From: Nocardia vulneris | GTDB lineage: Bacteria; Actinomycetota; Actinomycetes; Mycobacteriales; Mycobacteriaceae | Direction: 5' to 3' | DNA length: 64,000 nt | Assembly (NCBI RefSeq): GCF_001613425.1 | Contig: NZ_BDCI01000004.1 | Span: forward strand, 578,387 to 642,386 | Shown here: piece by piece, positions 1 to 7,506 of the stretch | Numbering within the stretch: position 1 is the stretch's first letter | How the letters are laid out: each line of letters starts with the position of its first letter | Program-made: the position numbers and the translations under genes | Notes under the pieces: model-generated | Databases searched by the model: none | Told to the model about the DNA's origin: nothing | What the model saw: the letters and a program-made list of their open reading frames with translations, nothing else

Positions 1-365
1 ACGGCTCCGACCCGTTCGGCGAGTTCTGCCTCGGCGGTCGCGGTGGCGGCGCGAAGCATGCGGGTACCGCTGGGCGTCAACGTGATTCGCGGCGATCGGC
101 CGTCCGCCGGATCCCGGGTACGTTCGGCATAACCGGCCGCCTGCACCCGATCCACGATTTTGCTGGCACCACCCTCGGTGATCGTCAACGCCTCGGCGAC
201 GTCCCGCACCCGCGCCCCACCGAGCCGATCCGCGACGCGCATCATCTCGAACCACGGCACCGGAAGCTCGTGCTCGGCCCGCAACCGACGCTCCACGGCG
301 TTCCACAGCAGGATCTCGACCCGCACCAGCTGGTCGAACAGTTCGACCAGACGCGCTTCCGGCAT
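1..365 (-). CDS. MarR-family transcriptional regulator (3' end outside window)
   Basis: This is a winged-helix DNA-binding regulator whose N-terminal 121 codons lie in the window; the rest runs off the left edge. The readable part has the MarR layout: an N-terminal dimerisation helix (ARLVELFDQLVRVEILLWN), the recognition region (VRDVAEALTITEGGASKIVD) and the wing, with the typical RDPADGRSPRITLTPSG segment. The ATG at 365 is preferred because GGAG sits about six bases upstream; an in-frame ATG at 377 has a purine run too close to it. Upstream lies a repeat-rich, apparently gene-free stretch with the palindrome TTCCATGGAA, so autoregulation is possible. Its ligand and targets cannot be told from sequence. 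Confidence 0.85.
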   Translation of the reverse strand, partial: MPEARLVELFDQLVRVEILLWNAVERRLRAEHELPVPWFEMMRVADRLGGARVRDVAEALTITEGGASKIVDRVQAAGYAERTRDPADGRSPRITLTPSGTRMLRAATATAEAELAERVGA

Positions 366-472
366 TCGACACTCCATTCCCTGTCACGTTGCTTTGCCTG
401 TTCGGGCTGTGGGTTTTGCAGCTCCGGATGGGATCTACCGGGATTACCCCGCGTCGACTCCGCAGATATTGT

Positions 473-482
473 TTCCATGGAA
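473..482. promoter_or_regulatory. Palindrome upstream of the MarR gene
   Basis: TTCCATGGAA is a perfect 10-bp palindrome, extended as TTCCATGGAATGGAA, about 110 bp upstream of the MarR start. MarR proteins bind short palindromes near their own promoters, so this is a candidate operator. The assignment is inferred from position only. Confidence 0.35.
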
Positions 483-534
483 TGGAACGTGAGAGGGGTG
501 TCGTTTGTTCCTCGCGTCGTCAGGCGAGGGTGGG

Positions 535-632
535 GTTCTGGAGAGAGTTGCGTTTGGGGTGGTGGGGTTCCGGAGAGAATGTTGCGTTCGGGGTGGTTAG
601 GTTCTGGAGAGAAAGTTGCGTTTGGGCTTGTT
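535..632. repeat. Three tandem copies of a ~33-bp unit
   Basis: Units begin at 535, 567 and 601 with GTTCTGGAGAGA-like sequence and continue with GTTGCGTTTGGGG-like sequence. The spacings are 32 and 34 bp, and the copies differ by a few substitutions and indels. The change in unit length by 1-2 bp argues against a conserved coding repeat. Confidence 0.85.
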
Positions 633-839
633 GGCTGGCTCCCGAAGTTCGCCGGGCACAGTCAGGTGTTCCTGCCGCGGGAGTTACACGGATAGTGCTG
701 GGCGCGTCGGGTGCCGTTCCCGGCTGTAGGCGCGCGCCGGGTGCGCGGTGTCGCGTCCCGGCGTGGTCGCCTGGCTGTGGTGCCGTTCTCGAGCGCTTCT
801 TTTCGGGGGCGGGCGGATGGTGTGCGGGCGCTTTGGGAT

Positions 840-911
840 CTGCACCAGTTCTCGGGACTTGCACCGGTTGTGGGCGTCCAGAAAGGGTGTAGATCCCGAG
901 AATTGGTGCAG
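840..911. repeat. Hairpin-forming inverted repeat
   Basis: CTGCACCAGTTCTCGGGA at 840-857 pairs with 894-911 at 17 of 18 positions, with a 36-base spacer. It lies inside the larger inverted repeat. No T-tract follows, so a terminator role is not supported. Confidence 0.8.
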
Positions 912-945
912 CTGTGGGGTTTCCGCGTGTCGACACGCACCAAGC

Positions 946-1250
946 TGTCGCTTGGTACATGCCGACCCGGGGCTTCTGACGTGATCAGCTGCGCGTGATA
1001 GTGCGGCCGGGGGCTTCACAGACCGTCTCTACGGTTCACAGCAGCTGCACCCCCTGTGAACCGCATGGAAACTCTGTGAACCCCTACTACTTGTCGCTTG
1101 GTACACAGCGACCTGGGGCGGGTTTCCGGCGCGATCGGCTGCGCGCGATAGCGCAGCCGGGGGCTCCACAGACCGTCTCTACGGTTCACAGCAGCTGCAC
1201 CCCCTGTGAACCGCATCGAAACTCTGTGAACCCACCCACCTATCTGCCGC
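946..1250. repeat. Two direct copies of a ~146-150-bp unit containing CTGTGAACC stems
   Basis: Copy one starts at 946 and copy two at 1092 with TGTCGCTTGGTACA; a third partial start appears near 1244. Each full copy contains a 10-bp stem, CGGTTCACAG with CTGTGAACCG around a 12-base loop (1032-1041/1054-1063 and 1182-1191/1204-1213). Another CTGTGAACC follows in each copy (1074 and 1224). The core from 1021 to 1080 is nearly identical to 1171 to 1230, suggesting recent duplication or selection on the stem. Confidence 0.9.
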
Positions 1251-1402
1251 TTGGTCCAGACAAACCCGACCACCCTCCCTTTCCCAAGCCGCTCGAGACG
1301 CAACCACAGCCAGATGACCACGCCGGAACCAGACACCGCGCACCTGACCTGCACCTACAGCCGGGTACGGCACACGACGCGCCCAGCATAATCCGGTGCA
1401 AA

Positions 1403-1720
1403 CCTGGGACGGGCTACACATCACGGGTAGTCGCCACGCCCAAAACCCGCACCGCCCAGTCAAACTCAGCACGCCAAGTCCGACGCGCACACCTGGTACG
1501 GGCTACGCCTTCACGGGTAGTCTTCACGCCCAAAACTGCCACCACCCAACCAGACTCGACACACCAAGTCCGCGCGAGAGCCTGGGACGGGCACACCATC
1601 ACGGGCAGCCATCACGCCTAAACCCCTACGGCCCAGCTGAACTCAGCAGACCTGTCCGGCCTGTGAACCTGGGGCGGGGCACCACCACGGACAGTCGCGC
1701 TTGGACCGAGCCGCCCGGCT
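1403..1720. repeat. Four tandem copies of an 89-bp unit
   Basis: Units start at 1403, 1492, 1581 and 1668 with CCTGGGACGGG-like sequence, followed by TCACGGGTAGTC-like and CACGCCCAAAAC-like blocks. The spacing is 89, 89 and 87 bp. The last copy is the most diverged and is preceded by CTGTGAACC, the motif found in the neighbouring 146-150-bp repeat. 89 is not a multiple of three, so a protein-repeat explanation is unlikely. Confidence 0.88.
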
Positions 1721-1732
1721 GCGGGGACGGGC

Positions 1733-3172
1733 TTACGGGCAGGTTGTTCTGCGGTCTGGCACGACTCCGTCGCGCAGGTAGGCGTTCACTGTTCGGTCGA
1801 CGCAGGCGTCTACTCCGCCGTAGGCGCCGTGGCCGACGCCGTGGTAGGTGAGGAGGAGGGCGGAGGGGAGGGCTTGGGCTAGTTCGGTTACCCAGGCGAG
1901 GGGGGCTTCTGGGTCGCCGGTGTTGCCGATCAAGAGGATGGGGGGTGCGCCTGCGGCGCCCAGTGGGGCGCGGCCGACGCCGTGGACCGGCCAGTAGGTG
2001 CATTCGGCTAGGCGGAGGGCGGTCAGTTCGCCGAAACGTGGTGCTGTCGCCGCGAACTCGGGCAGTAGGGCGCGGACGTGGGCGACGGAATAGACGTCCG
2101 GGTAGTCGGCGCAGTTCGCGGCGGTGTTGATGGCGGCGAAGTTGGAGCGGGTGCCGTCGGGGCGCAGGCCGGCGAAAAGGTCGGCGTAGCCGACGAGTTC
2201 GTCGCCGCTGCCGGAGATGGCTTGGGCGAGGGCAGTGATCAGGTGCGGCCAGGCCTCGGGCGCGGCGGCACCGAGACCCAGTCCGGCGGTCGCGACCGAT
2301 CGGGTGAGCGGTGTACCGCGCCCGGTGGGCAGCGGCGACATCTCCGTGCGGGCGAGGAAGTCGTCGACCCGGTCCAGCGCCTCCGCCACGGTTGCGCCGA
2401 GTGGGCAATTCCCCTGGGCGACACAGAAAGCGAGGAAGTCGCGCAGTGCTGTCTCACTGCCCGCGGACTGATCTAGCAAGCTCTGCCGAAAGGTGCGCAG
2501 CGGGGTGCCGGGCGCGTCGAGCAGCATGCGTCCGACCCGCTCCGGGAAGAGCGTGGCGTACGCGGCACCGAGCTGCCCGCCGTAGGAGACGCCGAGGTAG
2601 TTGAGCCGGTCGTCATTCACCGCGGCCCGGACGAGATCGAGATCGCGCGCGGAGTCGAACAATCCGACGTGCGGCAGCAGGTCCCCGGAACCAGCAACGC
2701 ACGAGTCGGCGAATTGCCTGCTGCTCGCGTCGATCGCGTCCCACTCCGCGTCTGTGCGCGGAACGCGTTCGGGCAGTGCGGTTTCCGTGCAGACGACCGG
2801 GGTGCTGCGACCCGCCCCGCGCGGATCCCAGGACACCAGGTCGTACCGGTCGAGCAGGGCGGAGAACCGGGTGGCTACGCCCCCAACGGTTTCCAGGCCG
2901 GAACCGCCGGGTCCGCCGGGGTTGTAGACCAACGAGCCGAGCCGCTTCGCCGGATCGGCGCTGCGGGTGCGGATCAGCGCGAGCTCGATCGTGCCCGCAC
3001 CGGGATCGCGATAGTCCCGGGCGGCGGCGATCGTCGTGCATTCCCACTGCCGTCCGTCGTCCGCGACGCCCGGACACGGCGACCACGCGGGCCCGGCCGG
3101 GCCGGACGGCGCTGCCGAACAGGCCCCGGCGGCGAGCGCCACGACCGCGAGTACCGCCCCGAACCACCGCAT
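1733..3172 (-). CDS. Secreted alpha/beta hydrolase, tripeptidyl-aminopeptidase-like
   Basis: A 479-residue exported hydrolase of the SlpD/TAP type, which removes short peptides from protein N-termini. Residues 1-18 form a signal segment ending in LAAGAC, which could be a weak lipobox. The oxyanion motif GGPGGSG is near residue 86 and the nucleophile motif GVSYGG puts the catalytic Ser near 196. The C-terminal TAP-like domain carries the Asp (GDPEAP) and His (GVGHG). I chose the ATG that begins directly at the signal peptide rather than upstream in-frame starts. It is divergent from a TetR gene and the gap contains an inverted repeat, so control by that TetR is likely. The exact substrate is unknown. 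Confidence 0.88.
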   Translation of the reverse strand: MRWFGAVLAVVALAAGACSAAPSGPAGPAWSPCPGVADDGRQWECTTIAAARDYRDPGAGTIELALIRTRSADPAKRLGSLVYNPGGPGGSGLETVGGVATRFSALLDRYDLVSWDPRGAGRSTPVVCTETALPERVPRTDAEWDAIDASSRQFADSCVAGSGDLLPHVGLFDSARDLDLVRAAVNDDRLNYLGVSYGGQLGAAYATLFPERVGRMLLDAPGTPLRTFRQSLLDQSAGSETALRDFLAFCVAQGNCPLGATVAEALDRVDDFLARTEMSPLPTGRGTPLTRSVATAGLGLGAAAPEAWPHLITALAQAISGSGDELVGYADLFAGLRPDGTRSNFAAINTAANCADYPDVYSVAHVRALLPEFAATAPRFGELTALRLAECTYWPVHGVGRAPLGAAGAPPILLIGNTGDPEAPLAWVTELAQALPSALLLTYHGVGHGAYGGVDACVDRTVNAYLRDGVVPDRRTTCP

Positions 3173-3200
3173 CACCGTTCTCCGCTTTCTCAGCACGACT

Positions 3201-3240
3201 GTATTGGTAATGAAAGCTAGCACAGTTGTGTTACAAATAC
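3201..3240. promoter_or_regulatory. Candidate operator between hydrolase and TetR
   Basis: GTATTGGTAA (3201-3210) and TTACAAATAC (3231-3240) are inverted repeats matching at 9 of 10 positions, with centres 30 bp apart in the 71-bp divergent gap. The inner sequence adds related blocks AGCACGACTGT and AGCACAGTTGT. Two dimers on one DNA face would fit this spacing. Confidence 0.55.
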
Positions 3241-3243
3241 GAG

Positions 3244-3846
3244 GTGGCTCGAACCGTGGACCAGCAGGCGCACCAGCAGCGACGGCACGCGATCGCCGAA
3301 GCCGCGTGGCGGGTGATCCAGCGCGACGGACTCGAACACGCCTCGGTACGCAAGGTCGCCACCGAGGCCGGGGTGTCGATGGGCAGCCTGCGGCACTACT
3401 TCTCCACCCAGTCCGAGTTGCTCGCGTTCTCGCTCGGCATGGTCGGCGAGGGCATGATGGACCGGATCCGGCAGCTGGACCTGGCCGCCGACCCGGTCGA
3501 CCGAGCGGCGCAGATCCTGCTCACCGGCCTACTGCCGACCGGCCCGCGGCAACATACGGTGACCAAGGTCTGGCTGGCCTTCCTGGGCCGCGTGCTGACC
3601 GAGCCCGCCTTGCGGCAGAGCAGCGACGAACTGTACGATGCCACAGCGGAACTCGTCGCGTGGGTGCTCGACGAACTCGCCGCGAGCGGAGTCCTGCGCG
3701 CCGGCCTCGATCTCGAACGGGAAGCCCAACGGCTCTATGTCTTCGTCGACGGCCTCACCGTGCAAGCCCTGATCCGCCCGGAAAAGGTTCCCCCGGAACG
3801 TGTTCGGGCGCTGCTCCGCGAGCACCTCGATCAACTGTGCCGCTGA
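3244..3846 (+). CDS. TetR-family regulator (BetI-like)
   Basis: A 200-residue one-component repressor. The N-terminal helix-turn-helix is clear: [20 protein letters not shown] with the following FSTQSELL. The C-terminal half is helical and fits the TetR_C_6/BetI-like ligand domain. The GTG at 3244 is the assumed start; a TTG at 3226 and a GTG at 3256 are in frame, and the former would fall inside the candidate operator. It is divergent from the secreted peptidase-like gene, its likely target. Its last 90 bp overlap the 3' extension of the opposite-strand sigma-factor frame. Confidence 0.87.
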   Translation: MARTVDQQAHQQRRHAIAEAAWRVIQRDGLEHASVRKVATEAGVSMGSLRHYFSTQSELLAFSLGMVGEGMMDRIRQLDLAADPVDRAAQILLTGLLPTGPRQHTVTKVWLAFLGRVLTEPALRQSSDELYDATAELVAWVLDELAASGVLRAGLDLEREAQRLYVFVDGLTVQALIRPEKVPPERVRALLREHLDQLCR

Positions 3847-4759
3847 GCTCCGCGGGAAAGCCGAAGGCGGGGACCAGCGTAGGGTCACCGAAGGCGACGA
3901 TCCGACGGATGACGTCGGGCGTGGTCGTCAAGACGGCAACGCCGAAAGCCCGGTAGTACCCCGGGCTTTCGCGCCGATACGCCACCGCGGCGGGCTGTCC
4001 GTTCGCGGCGGTCGGATACAGCACCCAGTCCCCCGGCACACCGAGCGCCCGGGCCGCGAGATACGCCATGCAGGTGTGTTTGCCGCGGAACCAGGTCCGC
4101 GCGGGCGGCATCTCGAGCACGGCGTCGCGATGCAGCAGCCGTTCCAGCGCGACCGCATCGGAGCGCTCGAATGCGGCGATGTACTCGTCCAGGAGCGCGC
4201 GTTGAGCGGGTTCGGTCGGCGGCACGACGTGTTCTGCCCCGGCAGCGGTTCGGTCGAGCCGCGCGCGGGCGCGCGGCAGGGTGCTCTTGACGGCGGCGGT
4301 GCTGGTGTCCAGGATCGTCGCGACTTCCGCGGCGGACATGCCGAGCACGTCGCGGAGCAGCAGCACCGCACGCTGGTTCTCGGTCAGCGATTGCAGACAG
4401 TGGATGAGTGCGAGCCGCAGACTGTCCCGGCTGACGGCCACGCTCGCCGGATCCGCAGCGTCGTCGGTGACGAGCGCGTCGGGCAGCGGCTGCACCCAGC
4501 CGATCCAGGACGCCGCCAGGGCCGGCTCGGCGTAGGGGTCGTCGCTCGCGGCGCCGAGCCCGGCGGGCAGCACACGGTGGGCACCCGCCGCCAATGCGGT
4601 CAGGCAGGCGTTGGTGGCGATCCGATACAGCCAGGTACGCACCGAGGACCGTCCTTCGAACGTGCCGAACGACCGCCACGCCCGCAGATACGTCTCTCGG
4701 ACGAGATCCTCCGCGTCGTGCACCGAGCCGGCTGCCGAGCGGTTGATCGTGCGGATCAC
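3755..4759 (-). CDS. ECF sigma factor with SnoaL-like tail, N-terminally shortened
   Basis: The protein resembles the SigG/SigJ-like ECF group: region 2 (VHDAEDLV and YLRAWRSF, then [14 protein letters not shown]), region 4 ([19 protein letters not shown]) and a C-terminal SnoaL-like domain ([18 protein letters not shown] through AFGFPAEL). The family normally starts with some 25-30 residues ending HCYRMLGS before VHDAEDLV. Here the in-frame residues are unrelated ([12 protein letters not shown]), and the other two frames do not contain the missing piece. At the C-terminus the frame reads about 33 residues past the usual end, antisense to the TetR gene. GTG 4759 is a best guess. The gene may be impaired or a pseudogene. 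Confidence 0.68.
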   Translation of the reverse strand: MIRTINRSAAGSVHDAEDLVRETYLRAWRSFGTFEGRSSVRTWLYRIATNACLTALAAGAHRVLPAGLGAASDDPYAEPALAASWIGWVQPLPDALVTDDAADPASVAVSRDSLRLALIHCLQSLTENQRAVLLLRDVLGMSAAEVATILDTSTAAVKSTLPRARARLDRTAAGAEHVVPPTEPAQRALLDEYIAAFERSDAVALERLLHRDAVLEMPPARTWFRGKHTCMAYLAARALGVPGDWVLYPTAANGQPAAVAYRRESPGYYRAFGVAVLTTTPDVIRRIVAFGDPTLVPAFGFPAELSGTVDRGARGAAPEHVPGEPFPGGSGLAR

Positions 4760-4831
4760 ACCGGAACGGGTGTATGCCTTCCCACCTGCGTGAAATCGGC
4801 AGGGGCGTGGGGTTGGGTATCGTCTGCGGAT

Positions 4832-5377
4832 GTGGCCGGCCTGCGACGAGCGGGGATCTTCTTCGGTGCCCTGCTCGCCCTGGTGGTAATGATCGGGGCC
4901 GCGGGGTGGCCGGTGTACGTCCGTCCGCAGCTCGACCCGCTGCGGCGCGCCGATGCCATCGTGGTGCTCGGCGGCACCGCGTACGAACGTTTCGATCTCG
5001 GGCTGGAGCTGGCCGAGCGCGGATACGCGCCCACGCTGTTGATCTCGCGCTCTACCGGCCCGGACGATCACGAGATGGACAAATACTGCGCGGGCCGTTT
5101 CGAATTCACCGTCAGCTGCTTCATTCCGGATCCGTGGACGACCGAGGGCGAGGCGCAGGAGATCCGGCGGCGCGCACGGCAATTCGGCTGGCGGCACATC
5201 ATCGTGGTGACCTACACGCCGCACGTCTCCCGGGCCCGCTACATCGTGCAGAAGTGCTTCGACGGCGAGGTGACCATGGTGGCCAGTCCGAGCGCTTCGG
5301 GGCTGCGCTTCTGGGCCTGGATGTACCTGCGGCAGTCGGCGGGGTACCTGCGGGCGTTCCTGTCACCGGGTTGCTGA
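4832..5377 (+). CDS. YdcF/SanA-like DUF218 membrane protein
   Basis: A 181-residue protein with one N-terminal membrane segment ([18 protein letters not shown]) and an extracytoplasmic DUF218 domain. It shows ADAIVVLGG, the [10 protein letters not shown] helix and the [15 protein letters not shown] strand-helix unit. Family members such as SanA and ElyC are linked to cell-envelope integrity, but the biochemical activity is poorly defined. GTG 4832 is the start that places the membrane helix at the N-terminus. The gene is divergent from the shortened sigma-factor gene, with about 70 bp between them. Confidence 0.82.
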   Translation: MAGLRRAGIFFGALLALVVMIGAAGWPVYVRPQLDPLRRADAIVVLGGTAYERFDLGLELAERGYAPTLLISRSTGPDDHEMDKYCAGRFEFTVSCFIPDPWTTEGEAQEIRRRARQFGWRHIIVVTYTPHVSRARYIVQKCFDGEVTMVASPSASGLRFWAWMYLRQSAGYLRAFLSPGC

Positions 5378-5414
5378 ACCGGATTTCGGCCCGCGCGCGG
5401 CTAGTCTTCGACAC

Positions 5415-6140
5415 ATGGCCGAATCCGCCGCCGCGGGACCACACCCGCACGAACCCCACGCTGAAGGGCTGGCGTCCAAGCTGAACTGGTTGCGCGCCGG
5501 GGTGCTCGGCGCAAACGACGGGATCGTCTCCACCGCGGGCCTGGTGGTCGGCGTCGCGGCGGCGACCACCAGCACCGGCGCGATCTTCACCGCGGGCATC
5601 GCGGGCCTGTCGGCGGGCGCGATCTCGATGGCGGTCGGCGAATACGTATCGGTCAGCACGCAACGCGATTCCGAACGGGCACTGCTCGCCAAAGAGCAGC
5701 GGGAACTGCGCGAGGAACCCGAGTACGAACTGGCGGAGCTGGCCGGGATCTACGAGGCCAAGGGCCTGTCCCCGGAGACGGCCCGCCAGGTCGCCGCGGA
5801 GCTCACCGCGCACGACGCGTTCACCGCGCACGCCGAAGTCGAACTCGGCCTGGACCCCACCGAACTGACGAATCCCTGGCACGCGGCGCTGTCCTCGGCG
5901 GTGTCGTTCACCGTGGGCGCACTGCTGCCGCTGCTGGCGATCCTGCTGCCGCCGGTCTCGGTGCGCATACCGGTGACCTTCGCCGCGGTGATCGTCGCGC
6001 TGGCGCTCACCGGCTCGGTCAGCGCACGCCTCGGCGGCAGCGCGCCCGGTCGCGCGGTGCTGCGCGTGGTGCTCGGCGGTGTGCTGGCGATGGCCGTCAC
6101 CTACGGTATCGGTCAGCTGGCGGACGTCGCGGGCATCTGA
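5415..6140 (+). CDS. VIT1/CCC1-family iron/manganese transporter
   Basis: A 241-residue integral membrane protein of the VIT family, which moves Fe2+ or Mn2+ across membranes in exchange for protons. The signature LGANDGIVSTAGLVVGVAAA is in the first membrane helix (about residue 33). GAISMAVGEYVSVSTQRDSE follows, then a charged cytoplasmic segment rich in Glu that could bind metal, and three C-terminal helices. It lies 37 bp after the DUF218 gene on the same strand and may be cotranscribed. A stem-loop follows its stop codon. Metal preference cannot be read from the sequence. Confidence 0.9.
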   Translation: MAESAAAGPHPHEPHAEGLASKLNWLRAGVLGANDGIVSTAGLVVGVAAATTSTGAIFTAGIAGLSAGAISMAVGEYVSVSTQRDSERALLAKEQRELREEPEYELAELAGIYEAKGLSPETARQVAAELTAHDAFTAHAEVELGLDPTELTNPWHAALSSAVSFTVGALLPLLAILLPPVSVRIPVTFAAVIVALALTGSVSARLGGSAPGRAVLRVVLGGVLAMAVTYGIGQLADVAGI

Positions 6141-6145
6141 TATCC

Positions 6146-6182
6146 CTGCTGTCGCGCAGGCTGTTCCGGTGCGAGACAGCAG
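6146..6182. terminator. Stem-loop between convergent genes
   Basis: CTGCTGTC (6146-6153) pairs exactly with GACAGCAG (6175-6182), with three more pairs inside after one mismatch. It sits in the 54-bp gap between the VIT gene and the opposing hydrolase gene and could serve both. There is no strong T-tract. Confidence 0.55.
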
Positions 6183-6194
6183 GCAGACGAGCCG

Positions 6195-7397
6195 TCAGTG
6201 CGCGGCGAGCGTGGTGTCGAGCCAGTCGAAGATGCGCTGGTTGGTGAGCGTCGTCGCGCCCATGTGGCAGTGCGCGCCCGCACCCTCGGCCTCGGTGCCG
6301 ACGATCAATTCCTTCGGGCAGGCGAGCGCCTTGTAGACGCGCTGCGGCTCGCCACGGAAGAACAGATCGTTCTCGGCGTCGAGCACCAGTGTGGGACATT
6401 CGATGCGGTGCACGATCCCGACCAGCGTGTACGGCTTGGTCTTGCGGATGTAGTCGGCCGCCGATTCCGCGCCGAAGGTCCAGATGCCGTTGCGCAGCGC
6501 CCAGCGCACGGTGGTGTCGTAGGCCATCATCAGCCCGGCGACCGCGAGTGCTTCGGCATCCTGATTCGATTCGATCCACTCGGTCAGGAACGGGGGCATC
6601 ATGCGCACGTTCGACCCGTGGTAGTCGAAGAGTCCGTCATTGAGCACGAGCGCCGCGAGGCGATGTTCGAACGCCGCGGCGCGCGCGACCAGATATCCGC
6701 CCAAGCTGTAGCCGTACAACGCGATTCGGTCCGGGTCGATCGTGGGCACAGTCCGCGCGAAGTCCACCACCGGCGTGATCACCGCCTCCCAATCGTGCCG
6801 GAACGGCAGGCCCTGTTCACGAATCACCTGTCCCTGTCCGGGACCGTCGAAGGCGAGCACGTGGTAGCCGCGCGCCACCGCCGCGGCGGCGAGCACGAAC
6901 CAGGACTCCTCCAGCGTGGAGTCGAAGCCGCTGTTGAAGATCACCGTCGGCCGCGGCTCGGCGGAATCATCGGCCAGGTAGAGGTAGCCGGGAAGTTCGG
7001 TGTCCTGGAACGGAATCGCCACCCGCCGCACCGGCGTCTCGAACAATTCGGCTGCCTGCGCGAAGGTTTCGCGCGAGCGCCGGGAAAGCTCCTGCGCCAC
7101 CGCATCACCGGCCGGGTTGTCCCGCAGGTAGAACTCGGCGGTGCGGTAATAGTTCGAGGCCCGAAGCAGGGACTCGCGCGCGCTCACCCGGTGTCCCTTG
7201 GCCAGGCAGTCCGAGCCGATCGCGTGCACCCGCTCGGCGGTGGCGCGCCACTCGCGCAGCCAGGCCGCCTCGTCACCGTCGTCGATCCGGCGCGCGGTCG
7301 CCAGCACCTCGCCGAGCTCGGCGCCGTCGTGGCGGGCGAAACCCGCCGAGCGCAGCGTCTCGAAGTCGAACGATTCATTGTCGAACAGGAATTTCAT
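6195..7397 (-). CDS. Alpha/beta hydrolase (2,6-dihydropseudooxynicotine hydrolase-like)
   Basis: A 400-residue cytoplasmic hydrolase with a helical N-terminal half (about residues 1-120) and a C-terminal alpha/beta-hydrolase fold. The nucleophile elbow is YGYSLGGY (Ser near 231). An Asp in LVLDAENDLFF and a His in AGAHCHMG are the likely partners. The layout matches the FrsA-like/dihydropseudooxynicotine hydrolase group, which cleaves C-C or ester bonds. I chose the ATG giving MKFLFDNE; upstream in-frame codons lie in the divergent promoter region. A TetR gene faces it across a perfect 14-bp inverted repeat, which indicates substrate-induced expression. The substrate is unknown. Confidence 0.85.
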   Translation of the reverse strand: MKFLFDNESFDFETLRSAGFARHDGAELGEVLATARRIDDGDEAAWLREWRATAERVHAIGSDCLAKGHRVSARESLLRASNYYRTAEFYLRDNPAGDAVAQELSRRSRETFAQAAELFETPVRRVAIPFQDTELPGYLYLADDSAEPRPTVIFNSGFDSTLEESWFVLAAAAVARGYHVLAFDGPGQGQVIREQGLPFRHDWEAVITPVVDFARTVPTIDPDRIALYGYSLGGYLVARAAAFEHRLAALVLNDGLFDYHGSNVRMMPPFLTEWIESNQDAEALAVAGLMMAYDTTVRWALRNGIWTFGAESAADYIRKTKPYTLVGIVHRIECPTLVLDAENDLFFRGEPQRVYKALACPKELIVGTEAEGAGAHCHMGATTLTNQRIFDWLDTTLAAH

Positions 7398-7427
7398 GGC
7401 TCTACCTCGGCATTTGCGTCGATACGA

Positions 7428-7479
7428 TTGCGTTTCGTCGTGCAAGCGTCACGGTACGGCGAACTACGACGAAACGCAA
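7428..7479. promoter_or_regulatory. Perfect 14-bp inverted repeat, TetR operator candidate
   Basis: TTGCGTTTCGTCGT (7428-7441) and ACGACGAAACGCAA (7466-7479) are exact inverted repeats with a 24-bp spacer in the 109-bp divergent gap. Exact symmetry between a TetR gene and its neighbour is typical of an operator that controls both promoters. Confidence 0.72.
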
Positions 7480-7506
7480 CCGTGTCGTCGTTGCTATGCT
7501 GAGCCG

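Larger units (their letters stand above)
684..1403. repeat. Long imperfect inverted repeat (arms ~684-800 and ~1276-1403)
   Basis: Read on opposite strands, the two arms match over roughly 110 bp at about 80 percent. Shared blocks include TGCTGGGCGCGTCG, CCCGGCTGTAGG, GGTGCGCGGTGTC, CCGGCGTGGTC and CTGGCTGTGGT, in the same order. The 475-bp interior carries the hairpin at 840-911 and the 146-150-bp direct repeats. The arrangement looks like a terminal-inverted-repeat element or two opposed copies of a dispersed repeat, but no target-site duplication was identified and the interior has no recognisable gene. Confidence 0.75.
366..1732. other. Gene-poor repeat island
   Basis: About 1.37 kb between the MarR gene and the minus-strand hydrolase holds no frame I can support as a gene. 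Open frames on both strands have atypical Arg/Pro/Ser-rich compositions and run through the repeats. Its content is almost entirely repeats: three 33-bp copies, a long imperfect inverted repeat, a perfect-but-one hairpin, two copies of a roughly 146-150-bp unit and four copies of an 89-bp unit. These are listed separately. The motif CTGTGAACC or its complement occurs seven times. No transposase or replication gene is present. Confidence 0.7.

Noticed and set aside
389..1621. Several open frames of 100-200 codons in the left repeat island
   Set aside because: They run through direct and inverted repeats whose lengths are not multiples of three, have no ribosome-binding sites and no recognisable domain.
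535..1720. CRISPR array
   Set aside because: Repeat units differ in length and diverge, there are no unique spacers of constant size and no cas genes are near.
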